A DNA stretch of 64,000 nucleotides from Hypomyces perniciosus (lineage: Eukaryota; Ascomycota; Sordariomycetes; Hypocreales; Hypocreaceae). The DNA is taken from assembly GCA_008477525.1 (NCBI GenBank), contig SPDT01000010.1:1178001-1242000 (forward strand). The letters run 5' to 3'. Below the pieces are notes generated by a model. It searched no databases. It had not been told where the DNA came from and saw only the letters and a list, made by a program, of their open reading frames with translations. Shown here piece after piece: positions 13,556 to 26,254 of this stretch (within the stretch, counting starts at the first letter, position 1; each line of letters begins with the position of its first letter). The position numbers and the translations under genes were made by a program.

Positions 13556-16500
13556 ATGTTGCCTTTAGTACAGACGCACCCTCGCGTGGTGCCACCGCCG
13601 CCCAATTTGGAACTGATCGCGTCATCGACCACCCATGATGCCTCCAGGCCCGAACATCACCACCACCGTGCTGTTGCCTCCCCTTACCAGCGGCCGTTCC
13701 CTATACGAATGTCGCAATCCTATCAAGGGGCCGCGCTTTCCACAACCGCCCTGTTTCCCCTCGAACACGACCACCACCTTCGTCGGAAGACACCAAATGG
13801 CACCATCGACGCTGGCTACGATGGCTCCCCCACACAACTCTCTCCCGGTCCGCCACCCTTGAAACATATGATACTTCCTACCTCCTCCGGCCCGGCTCCG
13901 TACTTCGCATCACCTAATCCGGCTGTTCAGCATATGCGAAAGGCCTCAGGGGCAGGGTACCACCCTTCAGCCCACGGGCTTGATAACAGAGTGCCCGTTG
14001 GCTTAACATCGCCATGGTGTCTTGCCGGCGCCTCAACTTCAGATTTTACTCTCCACCGTGGCTCTCCTGGTGGGCCCCAGTCATTCTTGCCATGGCAGCC
14101 GATTGCTCATCCAACACCGGCTCACTTCCAAAGCATCTATCAGCCCCTCGTAAGAGCTGCTGAGTACAATGTTCGAGCCTTTTGTCCACTGCCCGCATCT
14201 ATGTCTGAATCTTTGACATTTGGTCAGGTTGGTTGGCATCCGGAAGCTTCACCATGGACCCGTCGATCTTTTGGACCCCTTCGAGGCCTTTCAACAAATC
14301 ATGTGTCATCAGATTCGACCGGCCGTGCCTCTCAGCATGAGTTGGAAGCCCAGCAACCCTATGTGCGCGCTACAAATTCTGTCACGGCGCATGATGCCAC
14401 ACAAGCCTCGTATCTCGATTTGCAGGGCCTATGCTTGGATCCAGACTCGAGCACTTCCAATGACCGGTACCTTGTTCAACCCAGTTTCAGAGAAAGGGCC
14501 TTGTCACAGGCTCATAGGCACTATGTCGATTTACTAGCATTTCTTCAAACCACGAGAAAACTTGGCCAGATCAAAAACAACTCTGGGTCTGATGTATCTT
14601 CCAAGCTTCTCGTATATCCAAAACCACCAAAACCCAGGGATAACAATATCGATGCTGCGCAGAAAAATCCTGACAGCCGGAAGGGTTTGATCGGTTTAGG
14701 AAATATACCCCAAAATAGTCGCCATGCACGACCGTTGATATCGAACTTTGGCAATCCACATGACGGTAACTGGGGCTACCAGACAGTACAGAGCCACACT
14801 GAGCCTCACGATCCCACTGGTTCAGTAACTCAATCCCGCACCTTCATCACTAGGGCTCATGCTCTTCCATACTCTGCGGAATCTTTCAACGTCTCTGCTT
14901 CCACAAGGAAAGTACTACCTACCATCAATGCCAAGGCCTCCCTCGAGGTACTGAAGAGTTTATGTGAGCAAAGCAGTTGGGAATGGGTTGATGGGCTATT
15001 ATTGGGGGGGTGTCTCCAATATGGTCTAGAGCAATATGAAGATGCTTTGAAATGGTTCTCGAGGGTTGTTGCTTTAGACTCGAGGTAAAACCTGTCCCAA
15101 GTGAACTGTCAAGTGGCTGTTCCGAATATCTGACTCGTGTCGCAGTCATGTTGAGGCTATCACAAATATGGCCGCCACACTGTACTGTCTCGATCGCCAA
15201 GATGAGGCCGAGCAGCATTGGCTCAAGGCTGTCAAACTGTGTCCAAGTTATTTGGAGGCTGTAGAGCACCTTGTTGGCCTATTGTACAAGAAGCGCAGTC
15301 AGGAGGCTGTTGATATTATCTGCTACGTACAACGAGCCCTAACACTTGCGCCAGGGGGATCATTCCAGGAGACACACCCCACATCGGTTAGTCAATCCGT
15401 GCCCAAAGCTGATCACTCTGAGGGCCTCACTGACTCTCATCCCTTGCTAACAACAATTGTCAGAGTTCTGAAAGTATGCCTCTTATTCACAACAATATCG
15501 AGGCTTGTGAGTTTGGATCCAGCGGCTATGCCCTTCCAGGAAGTGAAAATGGAAGAATTCTCGCCCTAGTTCATGCTAAAGGCACGATGCTGTACAGTTT
15601 GAAAGACATCCAAAGAGCCTCCGAGACTTTTGAGGAGGCTGTTTTGATAAGTGTCGGGCGACGCATAAAGAGTGTTCAGGATCTGGTGCACCGAATTCAC
15701 TCCGTGCTTTCGCCAGGGGCATGTCCATCCGCATTGGATTATCGGGGGCAAATATCTCTCCGACCTCTCTTGCTGCCACCAGAGAAAGCTCGGCAGACCG
15801 CACACCTCGTGTTTGCTGGTAGCGGCCAACTACCTGGACTAGCATTTGTTCCGGATGGTGCTGCCAGGCGAGCAGCTGTACAGACGACGAGCAATGCTCT
15901 GCTCTCACTGGCCAAGATTTTTCAGGATGCCATATCCAGTGGGAATGCTGACTCCGGTCTTGTCCGGCGACCATCTGGCGTTGGCGACATCTTGGCCCTA
16001 TATTACCTTTCACTTTCCCTTCAGGAAAGCCCCTCTACGGCAAATAATGTCGGCATATTGCTCGCAGGAGTCCAACAAGTCATGCCTGGTATTCCCAACA
16101 TGTCGGCGACCACAATTCCCCAACCCAATTTACCTGGAATCGTGCCGGGAAGTGGCCTAGCTCTCGCTCTCGCTTATTACAACTATGGGCTTCGACTAGA
16201 TCCCAAACATGTACATTTGCACACGAATCTGGGCAGCTTGCTGAAGGATATTGGTCAGCTAGACCTTGCCATCCAAATGTATGAGCGGGCAGTCTCATGC
16301 GATGGGACGTTTGACATTGCCTTGACCAATCTTGCCAACGCAGTCAAAGACAGGGGCCGTATCAATGATGCCATTGCCTACTACAGACGTGCTGTGAATT
16401 CAAATCCGGGATTTGCTGAAGCAGTATGTGGCTTATTGACGGCTTTGAATTCTGTTTGCGATTGGCGTGGCAGAGGTGGAGTGCTACTAGAATCGAGTAA

Positions 16501-18501
16501 ATATGACCGATGGCACGTCGATGAGAAAGGGACCCTTGTCGATGCACGGACCGTGATGCGTGGAAGTGGTCTCACAAGACGAGTTGTTGACATCGTAAGC
16601 CAGCAACTGGAGGAGGCGTCACTCTGGGGTTGCAACATCTTGCAATCATCGACCATCAGCACGCTGGTGCAACAGCTTGAAGGGTTTTGCCATACACAAG
16701 GTTTTGATATTGAAGAGGCGCTTCATGGTTGGACTCGCAAACCATGGGAGGGCTCGCATTTACTACGTCTCGTGGAACGAGCAACTAGAGTCATGTTATG
16801 GACATGGTATCGCGATCGGCATGTCTTTGGTAAGCAAGTCATTCCTTCGCGGTATCTACGCCCCCGATTACCGCCGAGCCTCACAGTACCTGCGGCACCC
16901 ACTGTCCTCCCGTTCCACACGTTCACGTGTCCGCTCTCTGCAAAGGACATCCGGTCGATTTCACAACGGAACGCAATGCGTATATCATGCTCGACACTTC
17001 GATCTCCCTGGCTTCCAACTACAGTATACCCTCCTCCACCGCCACCTAATCCTCATCTGAATATTGGATATATATCATCTGATTTCAACAACCATCCTCT
17101 GGCTCACCTGTGAGAGAGAAACACCCTTCTTAAGTGCAGGTCTCAAACGCGAAGGAGATGTGACTAACTTATTTCATTAACATAGAATGCAATCAGTTTT
17201 TGGGTTCCACAATCCACGGCGCGCTCGGGCATTCTGTTATGCCACGACCCCTAGCGATAGATCGATTCATCGGCAAAAGATTGAGAAAGAGGCCCCTGTT
17301 TTTCGAGATGTGAGCTCTTGGTCACCGGACAAGCTAATCGAACAGATTGTTCGAGACCAAATTCACATCCTGGTGAATCTCAACGGCTACACCAGAGGTG
17401 CTCGCAATGAGATTTTCGCAGCTAGACCAGCACCGATCCAGATGTCGTTCATGGGTTTCGCAGGCACACTAGGAGCAGAGTGGTGCGATTATATCCTCGC
17501 GGACACAACGGCAATTCCGCCTAGCACGCTACGGCCCTGGAGGAACAATGCTAGCATTCAAGATGTGTTTGTTGACAATAGCGAGGGTGACGAGCCGCAC
17601 TGGGTGTACTCGGAGAATATCATATTTTGCCGTGACACTTTCTTCTGCTGTGACCACGCACAGTCTTGCGATAAAGATGAGCGAGAGACGACATGGCAAG
17701 ATGAAGAAAGACGCAGGTGGAGGATGCGCAAAGACTTATTTCCGAACATGCCGGACGACGTCATTATCCTAGCAAATTTCAATCAGTTGTACAAGGCAAG
17801 TTGAATCTAGATTGCCCTGGCTTAACGGCATGTGTGATGCGGCATGGTAAACTAATCGTGTACAGATCGAGCCTACGACTTTCCGGACCTGGTTACGTAT
17901 TCTAGCCCGAACACCAAAGGCAATTCTTTGGCTACTACGGTTCCCCGAGTTGGGGGAGAGCAACTTGCGACAAACGGCTGAGGCTTGGGCCGGGGTCGAA
18001 GTGGCCAGTCGACTTGTCTTCACGGACGTGGCGCCAAAGAGCCTACACATCTCGCGGGCACGAGTGTGCGACCTCTTTCTCGACACACCGGAATGCAACG
18101 CTCACACCACAGCGGCGGATGTACTGTGGTCAAGCACACCACTTCTGACATTTCCCCGATACCCGTATAAGATGTGCTCACGGATGGCCGCGTCAATTCT
18201 AAAGGGGGCACTCCCAAAGTCAGCAGAGGGCCAACAGACGGCACTTGAGTTAATTGTGGGCAGCGAGGCGGAGTACGAGGAGTCGGCGGCGGAACTAGCC
18301 GGGGGATTGAGTTACACCATGACACAGGAAGGCTACTGCAAGGGCAGAGGACGTTTAGCGGAGATGCGAAAGCTATTGTGGGCGAACAAGTGGCAATGCG
18401 CATTGTTCAACACCCGCCGATGGGTAAATGATGTGGAGATGGCATACGAGGAAGCGTGGCGGCGATGGGTTGCTGGAGAGGCAGGAGATATTTATCTCTG
18501 A
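13556..18501 (+). CDS. UDP-GlcNAc:protein O-GlcNAc transferase (GT41, TPR-containing)
   Basis: Exons 13556-15084, 15146-15386, 15464-17109, 17186-17795 and 17866-18501 give 1553 aa. A long disordered His/Pro/Ser-rich N-terminus of about 450 residues precedes divergent TPRs and then clear ones (LHTNLGSLLKDIGQLDLAIQMYERAV; ALTNLANAVKDRGRINDAIAYYRRAV). The catalytic region shows GYISSDFNNHPLAHLM, ILVNLNGYTRGARNEIFAARP, NFNQLYKIEPTTF and the sugar-nucleotide site CNAHTTAADVLWSSTPLLTFP. It would add single GlcNAc to Ser/Thr of cytosolic and nuclear proteins. A long insert, about 17520-17720, separates the two catalytic lobes compared with animal OGT. Intron 17796-17865 uses a GC donor. The first ATG of the long ORF is 13556; an upstream exon cannot be excluded. 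Confidence 0.92.
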
Positions 18502-20139
18502 TCAGCTAGCCACCATTTCTCTCTAACGTGGTGAGATGGATGCGCCAAGGAGGCTTGGGTCTTCCGGCAGGCATAAGACAGGCACCATGTGCTCTGGGGA
18601 TTGCGCGGACTGTTCTCGGCGGAATTATAACGCGTTATGATTTTGCGGCACAACCCGGTAGCAACATCGCAGCAGCTACTACTTCTACCAGTGCGTGCTT
18701 CATGTTGGGTATGAGGTTTTTTATTGACAAGATGACTGGGCAAATGTGGGCTTGGCATGAGCTGTGGCAGACGTTCAACCAAACCTACTAAGGTACCCTG
18801 TAGATTTTCAAAGTTAGAAGCTGGTTTAGATTAGTACCTTGGGAGTAATACCCCGCGGGTGGATTGGTCGACTTGTCATTATTTTGTGTGGTCGTGAACC
18901 TTGATAAGCTGACATCGATAACGAGCTATATTGACTCATGGTGATGCCTTGAGAAGGGTCGAGGAGATGGTCATGACGACTCAACCCGAGTAAATCAATT
19001 GCCCAGCCAGTACTCTGTATTTCTTCATACAACAAATGCAAAGTAGGCAAGTGTTTTAGTTATCTACGGGCCTCCAACTTCATATCTTCTTCATATTACA
19101 TTAGGATAATCTGTATGTAGGCTGGAAGGCACCCTCAATCAAGGTGGGTGGTCACATATATCCAGCGGCTCCTCAAACACTTGGTGACGAATACTCTCCA
19201 ACAACTAGTTTTTTTTCATCGTATCATAAAGAGAGTTTCGAGAAGCTCTCTTTACCGAAACTAATGAGTGTACCTCTGGAGCCAATCCTTCGCAATACTG
19301 GAATATTAATGTAGTGCCTTTAAGCCATCTTTCTCCCTAATTAAGCAACGGAAGCTCTGCCTGAAGCTTATCCGAAAACAAGGGTGCCTCATACAGTGAA
19401 TATGCACAAATAAACACTGTATATGGCGTTAAGGATAAGCTAGAATCGTTGACAGTATTAGACGGTAGGAAAGGGGCAAGGGATAGATTCAAAGAGGTAC
19501 CAACTAGGTTATAAGTGAGGAGTAGGAACAGTGGTAATAGACGGAAGTACCTGCTCAGTACCGGACCAGCCGGGACCGTATTGTCACCAGTCAATACCCC
19601 CGCCACAGCTAGGAACGTATACGAGTAGGTACGTACCTCCGATTGCTAAAATCAAGCTACACCCCCTTTGACACGCCCCATGCACACCCCTGGCACACAC
19701 CGCGGTGGGTCTTGTGGGTCACAGTCTCAACAGCAGCATCCTCGTAGCAGATCGGACGGACAAGGTTTATGTACTACTATTATGTTGTGGGTGCGCTTAC
19801 TCTGCTTCATTGAGATATAACCGCCATGACCCCCCTCTTGCGATCCAGGTTTCTCGACCTTTGCCCTGTCAAATCGCTTCCTCAACAGACCTTCACGTTT
19901 ACACCTTAATAGCGACCTGCCTTTTAAATAGCGTCTACCTCAAACACTTTGCCATACCTAACAACACCACAAACACGACGACAACCATAACAAGTATCGA
20001 CAACCCCGTTGCAGTACTCGCCGCTCTTCTCTCATTCGGGCCTGAGCCATCAACAATAGACATACACGGGCCTTGTCAGATAATTATTATCTGTTTATTT
20101 TTACCCGATATAATCAAGCAGCCGAAAACATAACCATCA
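18502..20139. other. Intergenic region / long upstream region of the flbD-like gene
   Basis: No supported gene in 1.6 kb. Short ORFs on both strands lack ATG starts or coding signature. The 300 bp before the Myb gene are C/A-rich with repeated ACAAC-type triplets (19960-19990), consistent with a long 5' leader, as is usual for developmental regulators. Confidence 0.5.
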
Positions 20140-20988
20140 ATGTCTAGTCACAGAAGGGGCCCGTGGTCCAATGCGGAGGACAGCTACTTAATGCAGCTCG
20201 TCCAAACGCATGGGCCGCTTAACTGGGTTCGCATTGCACAAACCCTGGGTTCAAGGACACCGAAACAGTGCCGTGAGCGCTATCATCAAAACCTCAAACC
20301 ATCACTCAACCATGAGCCCATCTCCGCGGAAGAGGGTGTCATGATTGAGCGGCTAGTACATGAGATTGGGAAGCGGTGGGCCGAGATAGCTCGCCGGTTG
20401 AACGGGCGAAGTGACAATGCGGTCAAGAACTGGTGGAACGGCAGTCAGAATCGCAGGAAGCGACTGGATCGCCGACGGACAGCGCAGTCGACGTCAGCCT
20501 ATGAGGACCGATATCCACGCACTGCCATGCTCGTGGCTCCGAGTCGATCTCCTCTCACCCATCACCAACCGTCCTTATCACCCCCCTCTTGGCATGACAT
20601 GCCTTTGCCATCGCCATGCTCATCCGAGCCGACCGATTCGGACGCAGGATCCAACTATACGACATCTCCTGCTCGGACCACCCAGTCACTGCTACCCTCC
20701 ATGGAGCTACCGCCTCTCAGGGCATGGCCACTGGTAACTGGCACCGGGGCACAGCTTCCTAGCCTGAGCTCATTGGCGTCACCCGGCTTGTGTGAGAGCC
20801 TTCCTAATGCCCATGGTCGGATCGCTCCGAGAACTACCCATGGGCAACTACTCACGGCTCCAAGTTCTCCCGTACAACTGCCGGAGGTGGGACCTTACCA
20901 GCAACGCCAATATGACCAGCCAAACCAGTTGAGAAGGGAATCTGTCGACCGAGATTCAAGGATGAACCTGTCCTCATTGCTGATTTGA
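20140..20988 (+). CDS. flbD: FlbD-like R2R3 Myb transcription factor (conidiation regulator)
   Basis: An intronless 282-aa ORF. Two Myb repeats occupy about residues 4-108: RRGPWSNAEDSYLMQLVQTH ... NWVRIAQTLGSRTPKQCRERYHQNLKP for the first, and EEGVMIERLVHEIGKRWAEIARRLNGRSDNAVKNWWNG for the second, with the regularly spaced tryptophans and the recognition-helix residues retained. A basic stretch NRRKRLDRRR follows, then a Ser/Pro-rich tail. The N-terminus is near-identical to what I know of Aspergillus FlbD, which acts upstream of brlA in asexual development. Function is by homology. The gene is flanked by two gene-poor regions. Confidence 0.88.
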   Translation: MSSHRRGPWSNAEDSYLMQLVQTHGPLNWVRIAQTLGSRTPKQCRERYHQNLKPSLNHEPISAEEGVMIERLVHEIGKRWAEIARRLNGRSDNAVKNWWNGSQNRRKRLDRRRTAQSTSAYEDRYPRTAMLVAPSRSPLTHHQPSLSPPSWHDMPLPSPCSSEPTDSDAGSNYTTSPARTTQSLLPSMELPPLRAWPLVTGTGAQLPSLSSLASPGLCESLPNAHGRIAPRTTHGQLLTAPSSPVQLPEVGPYQQRQYDQPNQLRRESVDRDSRMNLSSLLI

Positions 20989-21497
20989 GGGCGTCTACCC
21001 CCTTGTCCCTTCGGTCCGCTTTTTTGTTTTGTTTTCTAAATTTATGTTTTTATGAGCGAGCGTTTTCTCAGTCAAATGGGCCGGTTCATAGACCAGCTTC
21101 AGGTGCAACGGGATGTAACAAAAGTTAATGTATAGGTATGATGAGGATAGGGAAGGGAAAATTCCCATCCAACAGCGGTTATTGGGGCGAGCATCGTCTC
21201 GCGGTACGGATGGTAGGCGAAAAGGCTGGGTCATTTGCGACCCTTTGTTTGTTTGCATGTGTATATATATATATATAGTATATGCTTGGGTGGATAGCCT
21301 TGTATACAGATCGAAATATCACTGGCTTGCCATTATCAGAACCAGACGAATGCATACTTGTCCACAGTCTTGCCATCTGCCTGAACCTTTTAAGTGTCTT
21401 CGGGGCAATTGAATTATCAGACGATGTAAGACGTGCCACATGAAAAAAAGAGAAAAATACACTCAGCAAGCCAAACCCTTCAACTGTTTCTCTATCT

Positions 21498-21498
21498 G

Positions 21499-21532
<34 letters not shown>

Positions 21533-21550
21533 TCTGTGTCTCTCTCTCTT
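21498..21550. repeat. (TC)n dinucleotide repeat
   Basis: An imperfect run of TC units interrupted by TG lies downstream of the flbD-like gene. Confidence 0.9.
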
Positions 21551-21788
21551 TGTTTTCGGCTTTGCACTACAATTTTTTCTTCTTCCACTACGACCACTGT
21601 AAAGTCAATAAGGCGGTTCTTGATTTTATTCCCTCATAGGTACGCCCTGTGCTTGAGTTTCAATGTGTGTTGTTGAGAGCATAAGAGACAGAAACCCATG
21701 ACGTACTTCATAACCATAGCCACGGCACGCCCAGCGCGGGTGGGGGCTCTCGTATAATCAACGGCCCAAGTGTCATAGTCTTACTTCG

Positions 21789-21820
<32 letters not shown>

Positions 21821-21821
21821 T
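21789..21821. repeat. (TAC)n trinucleotide repeat
   Basis: About eleven ACT/TAC units, seeded next to a TACTTCGTAC motif, which suggests expansion from the local GTAC motif. Confidence 0.9.
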
Positions 21822-22330
21822 TTTTATACGAGTACACTATTGTAGAATGGATTACGAAGTAGTAGCAGTAGATATCTTGTTTAAATTTTATTATATATTT
21901 GGCTTGATCCAATGAACTTGCGTGACATTAGTAGCTGGCTATGAGAATACAACGATTGTACGAAGTACCTCGTACTTGCCTCAGGCCCGAAGAACTCGGC
22001 AGAGATGTGAGACGGGTACCCGAAGTACATACTTCGTACAATACTACTATTATCCGAAAGCGAAGAGGGACTAGAGCGGAAAATGGTACATAGTACTAAT
22101 CATAAACACACTAGATACCTAAGCAGTAGTAATAGCGCAGCGGTACCTATTACATAAAAAGCATTTGCGGATAGACGAGGCTGTTTTCAAAGCTGTACGA
22201 GTAGAAATACGAGAATGTACGGGGCATAATCAGCACTGAATCCCCACAAGAAACGTTGCGCCTTCTTTGCAGAGTACGCCCACGAGTATATATCAATGAA
22301 TTCGGCTGCAATTTCGCAAGACATGGAAAA

Positions 22331-22369
22331 GAGCAGGGTGAGTCTGAGCAGGGTAAGTCTGAGCAGGGT
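22331..22369. repeat. 15-bp tandem repeat, about 2.6 copies
   Basis: The unit GAGCAGGGTRAGTCT occurs twice in full and once in part, ending in a GTACGAAGTAC motif. Confidence 0.85.
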
Positions 22370-22927
22370 ACGAAGTACGTGTCCTCGATCCGTAGCGACT
22401 CGTCGTGATGATGAATAGCCGCAGGGTTCCCAAGGGATCTTGAGTTGGGAGGGCCATCAGCAAATGCCAACGGTTATGGCCCCAGTCAACGTCAAACCGC
22501 TGCACGGCGTATGTACGGGCACACATGTAGTTAGCTCGCCTGTGCTTTGCTCGACTCTGCTGGATACCCCTGGTGGTTCCGCAGGCTTTTGCCATCCTCG
22601 GGCCTGTTTCGACCGTTGAGATGGCCTGAGACTCGCCTGAGACTAGATAGGAAGAGGATCCCTGCTCTCGTTCTTTTGACTGGGCACCCAAACCCGTAAA
22701 ACGGCTCGGCGCCATTTGCAACGCCTGTGGCCTGGTTCACACCCCCCCTCGACCCATGGGAGTGGCAGTGGAGTCTCACCGTTTGACGTGCTCCCAGCTT
22801 GACACTCTCTGCAGCGGTTGGTGGTGTTCTTCCCGCGTTTCGCTGCGTCCGTTGGCACATTGTATCTAATATGGTGTCGGCCCTGGACAGCCGGTAGCGC
22901 TCTTGGACAAGGACTGAATGGATGGGT

Positions 22928-22952
22928 GGATTGATTGATTGATTGATTGATT
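22928..22952. repeat. (GATT)n tetranucleotide repeat
   Basis: About six GATT units in intergenic DNA. Confidence 0.9.
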
Positions 22953-25900
22953 AACTGATGTGCGGCGTCTGTCTTCAGAAGAAGCAACGGCGCAACCACT
23001 GCAAGGTACTACGACTAATGCAAATCCAGCAACCGGCGGGCCATGCCAAATGATGATTGATTAGTGATTACGGTGGCAACAGTTGTAGTAGTAGCACTAT
23101 TACGGAGTACTGGGAGTAGGACATACATAGAGATTTGAGCGGGAGGGGCCCGAGCTGCAACGGTTTCGCTTGAAGACACCCTGGCACCCCGAAATCCATC
23201 GATGTGACAGGGAATAGATCGTATCGTGCAACGGTATGTGAGCCACGACGGATGACGGATTACCAGTAAGATCTAGCCGCCGGGCCAGCGAAACGAGGGA
23301 GGCCCCACCCACAACGCCATGCAGTCGGGGCGGCTCCAACACCGAAGAATTTCGGGGTCTGGCCGAAGCCTTCGCACACACACCAGAGCCAGCATACGAG
23401 TACGTACATACCTGCTGCAAACGCAACGGTCACCACAACATCTACTACTAGGTAGGTACGACTACCACTAATACATCATAATAATAACGACAGATGACCT
23501 GTCAACCCCAGTTTGAGCGAATTGTTTTGAAAGATTAGCTTCGCCCGCCGGCCGCATTGTATAAGTCAGTCACTTGGGTGGCATGACAAGACAACAAAGC
23601 ACACACCATCATAATGAAAATAACGGCTCCCAGGGTCGGGACCCTTGCAAATGATATCATACTCGTAGTACTCCGTAATAGCATTTTATTCATTTCAAGC
23701 TCACTGCCCCGAAAGCCTAGAAAAATACATACTACTACACCCAAGGGCATAGACGAGCTGTTTCATCTACTCGTACGATGCCATGTCCATGCAATGGGAG
23801 CGTGCGTTCTTGCACTGTACATCCGCGCCCACATGGCCACCGCTCGCTCATACAGTGTCGCAGCACACAGGAGAGTAATCCTACTACTACATACTAAGGT
23901 ACACTCGTGCTAGAAGAAAAGAAACATGCTTAGCCCCGAGTCTTCAACACCAGACTAACTCACATCGAGCTGAGCCCAGGGGAGGGTCGTAGTCAGGATA
24001 GTCAGGACGGCAAGATGGTTGGGTGCAAGAACGACAGTGGCTGATCTTCACAGGTTTTTCTTCTGTTTCGGAGGGCCTGCATGAATGCCAAATGGCATGC
24101 GCGGGCTCGCACTAGGACAAACAGGTCGTAGCTGGCTGCTAGCCGCCACCGTTGCATTTGCATATCCAGCATCGAGCACGTGCGACCCGATCATCCCTAA
24201 AATTTTCGGGGTCGGTTTCTTTTGTTGTCCCTTTTCTCCCCAGTTTGTATGAGTCCGAAAGGCCCCACCCCGAAAAATACAGGCCCTTGAGACGTGTACG
24301 AGTAATACTCCGTGCAAACGTCGGAACACACCCTCGTAGGGCCATTCATCAGCAAGAGCTGTCACAAATTACCACTTGTACGTAGTAATCCGTAGTAGTA
24401 CTAGTCCCATTATCCGCGATCATTGTCGTCGCCCAGCCAGAACAATGTTGACGTTTTGAGCAAGTTTCGGAGTGTGCGAAACCTAAATGAATCGTCGCCA
24501 AGTGCCGGCGAAGGCATGTATCACTTGGGCATATTCAAGGTCGATTACACCTTCAACCGATTTAATGTTTTTTTGTCCCTTTCTAGCCAACCTAACAATT
24601 CGCACTACCACTACTTCGTAGGCGCAGGAGTATCATGCGACCGCTCGTACTTCGTACATCAGACGGCAGGTCGCCGATTATCATGGGCACTACGGAGAAT
24701 GAGGACTGCGAGCACGACGACGGCTCCGAAATGTATGTTGTACCAACTGCAGATTAGTCGCTGCGGCACTAACCTAGCGCCAACCACAGCGTCTGCGGTG
24801 TTGCCTTGGGCAGGCTTGCCTGTCCTCAGCGCTGCAGGGCCGACCGTGGCCGTCCTGTCTCGTTCAGGGGGTCCCAGCGATCTGGGTTCATCGGTTCCTC
24901 GCTTATCGACCCTTTCCGGATCCGGGGGGTCTCATTCCACGAATGCACACACACAGTGCATTGTTAAAATTGGTTGCCTTTCAACCCGGCATTCTGGCAC
25001 CAGTGTCCCCCGCGTTTCGCATCAGCAATATTCCAGGACAACGGGTTGGTTTGCGGCTACGGGCATGGTGAAATGAATGACCAGCATACTACTACTCGGT
25101 AGGTACCTTACCCTTCATCACGGTTCATGGATCACCATACATATTCGTACACTTTCGGGAACGTGCCGAGCTTTTGGATCTTGGGCTGGGGCTAGACAGC
25201 CTGTCAGTGGATGCGACGCACGGAGAGGCTGAGGAAGAAGGGGGATCAATTACCATTCACTATCTCATCTCAATGATTAGTTATCGTGAGGTACGATGCC
25301 AACGATGTTATTCTTATTAGTGTATCACACGCCAGACCGGGGTCTGCACCACATGCACCTCGTACATGTCCGTTCGTCTCAACGCTGGCGGCCCGTTTCC
25401 CCTCTGCCGACTCTTTCTCGTACTTTGGCCAATCACAAACTCTCCCGTCATCCCGGCCACCAAGTCCCCCCCCCCCACCGTCATCGTACTACTCCGTACT
25501 TTTTGTTTCTCTTTCTTCTTTTGCGTAGCACTGTTGGTGCATCGGTGCCCTGGTCATCATGATATGCATACACCACAACCAGCAGGGAGAGGCTTGCTGT
25601 CAGCTGCTTGGCCGCCTGTTAAACGGTGCGTGGATGTGAATGCGTTGCCGTTAACGGATTACGGCGCCACCGTTTTGCGCAACCGTTCATACAGTTAATC
25701 CAGGCACTGTACTTCGAACAGCTACACTGACTCAGCATGGCCTGCTAGCACAACACTACACTTGCATTTTGGTTCACCGGCGCAAGATGGAAATGTCATC
25801 TATTCCCCAGTCTTTGGGCACCTTTATGGTCATCTCGTATGTGTTGAAAATTAAAAGTTGGAGGTTGCATCTAGCACCGCTACTACAATGGATGTGCTGT

Positions 25901-26254
25901 GCTCCGTTTATGGTTTACGAGTACAACACTCCGAACACATAGACAATAATCTCGGAATTACAAGGACTCCGTATTACTATTATTCGTCGTGCTGGGTAAA
26001 GAATGCTGGTGGCAGCCATGGTGGGTGTGCTTACTGGTTACGCAGATCGCCACCTGTTCTCTGCCCGAAAGCTTTCGGCTTGCTCCATCGAACGGCCCCC
26101 ACACATCTCCGTCCAGACAGGCTGCTTACTATGCTCACACCCCAAGCCACGAACCGCGTCGAACAATTTGATACCACCCGTCCGTCTTATTTCCTCGCCT
26201 CGGCAGAAACCCAGCATAACAGCGCACTTCACCAGTCTCACCACTCAGCTTGCC

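Larger units (their letters stand above)
20989..26254. other. Gene-poor region of about 5.3 kb with simple repeats and GTAC motifs
   Basis: No ORF here has a coding signature; the longest (24423-25076) has no ATG start. It contains a (TC)n run, a (TAC)n run, a (GATT)n run, a 15-bp tandem repeat and at least ten GTAC-type motifs (for example near 21783, 21958, 22022, 22368, 23101, 23667, 24378 and 24646). A long non-coding RNA or strongly diverged small genes cannot be excluded. Confidence 0.55.

Noticed and set aside
19705..20133. Long open frame ending six bases before the flbD-like ATG, considered as a uORF
   Set aside because: Its first codon is GTG; no ATG-initiated uORF of that length is seen.
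24423..25076. 217-codon open frame on the + strand
   Set aside because: It begins at TTG, has no recognisable domain and sits in repeat-rich intergenic DNA.
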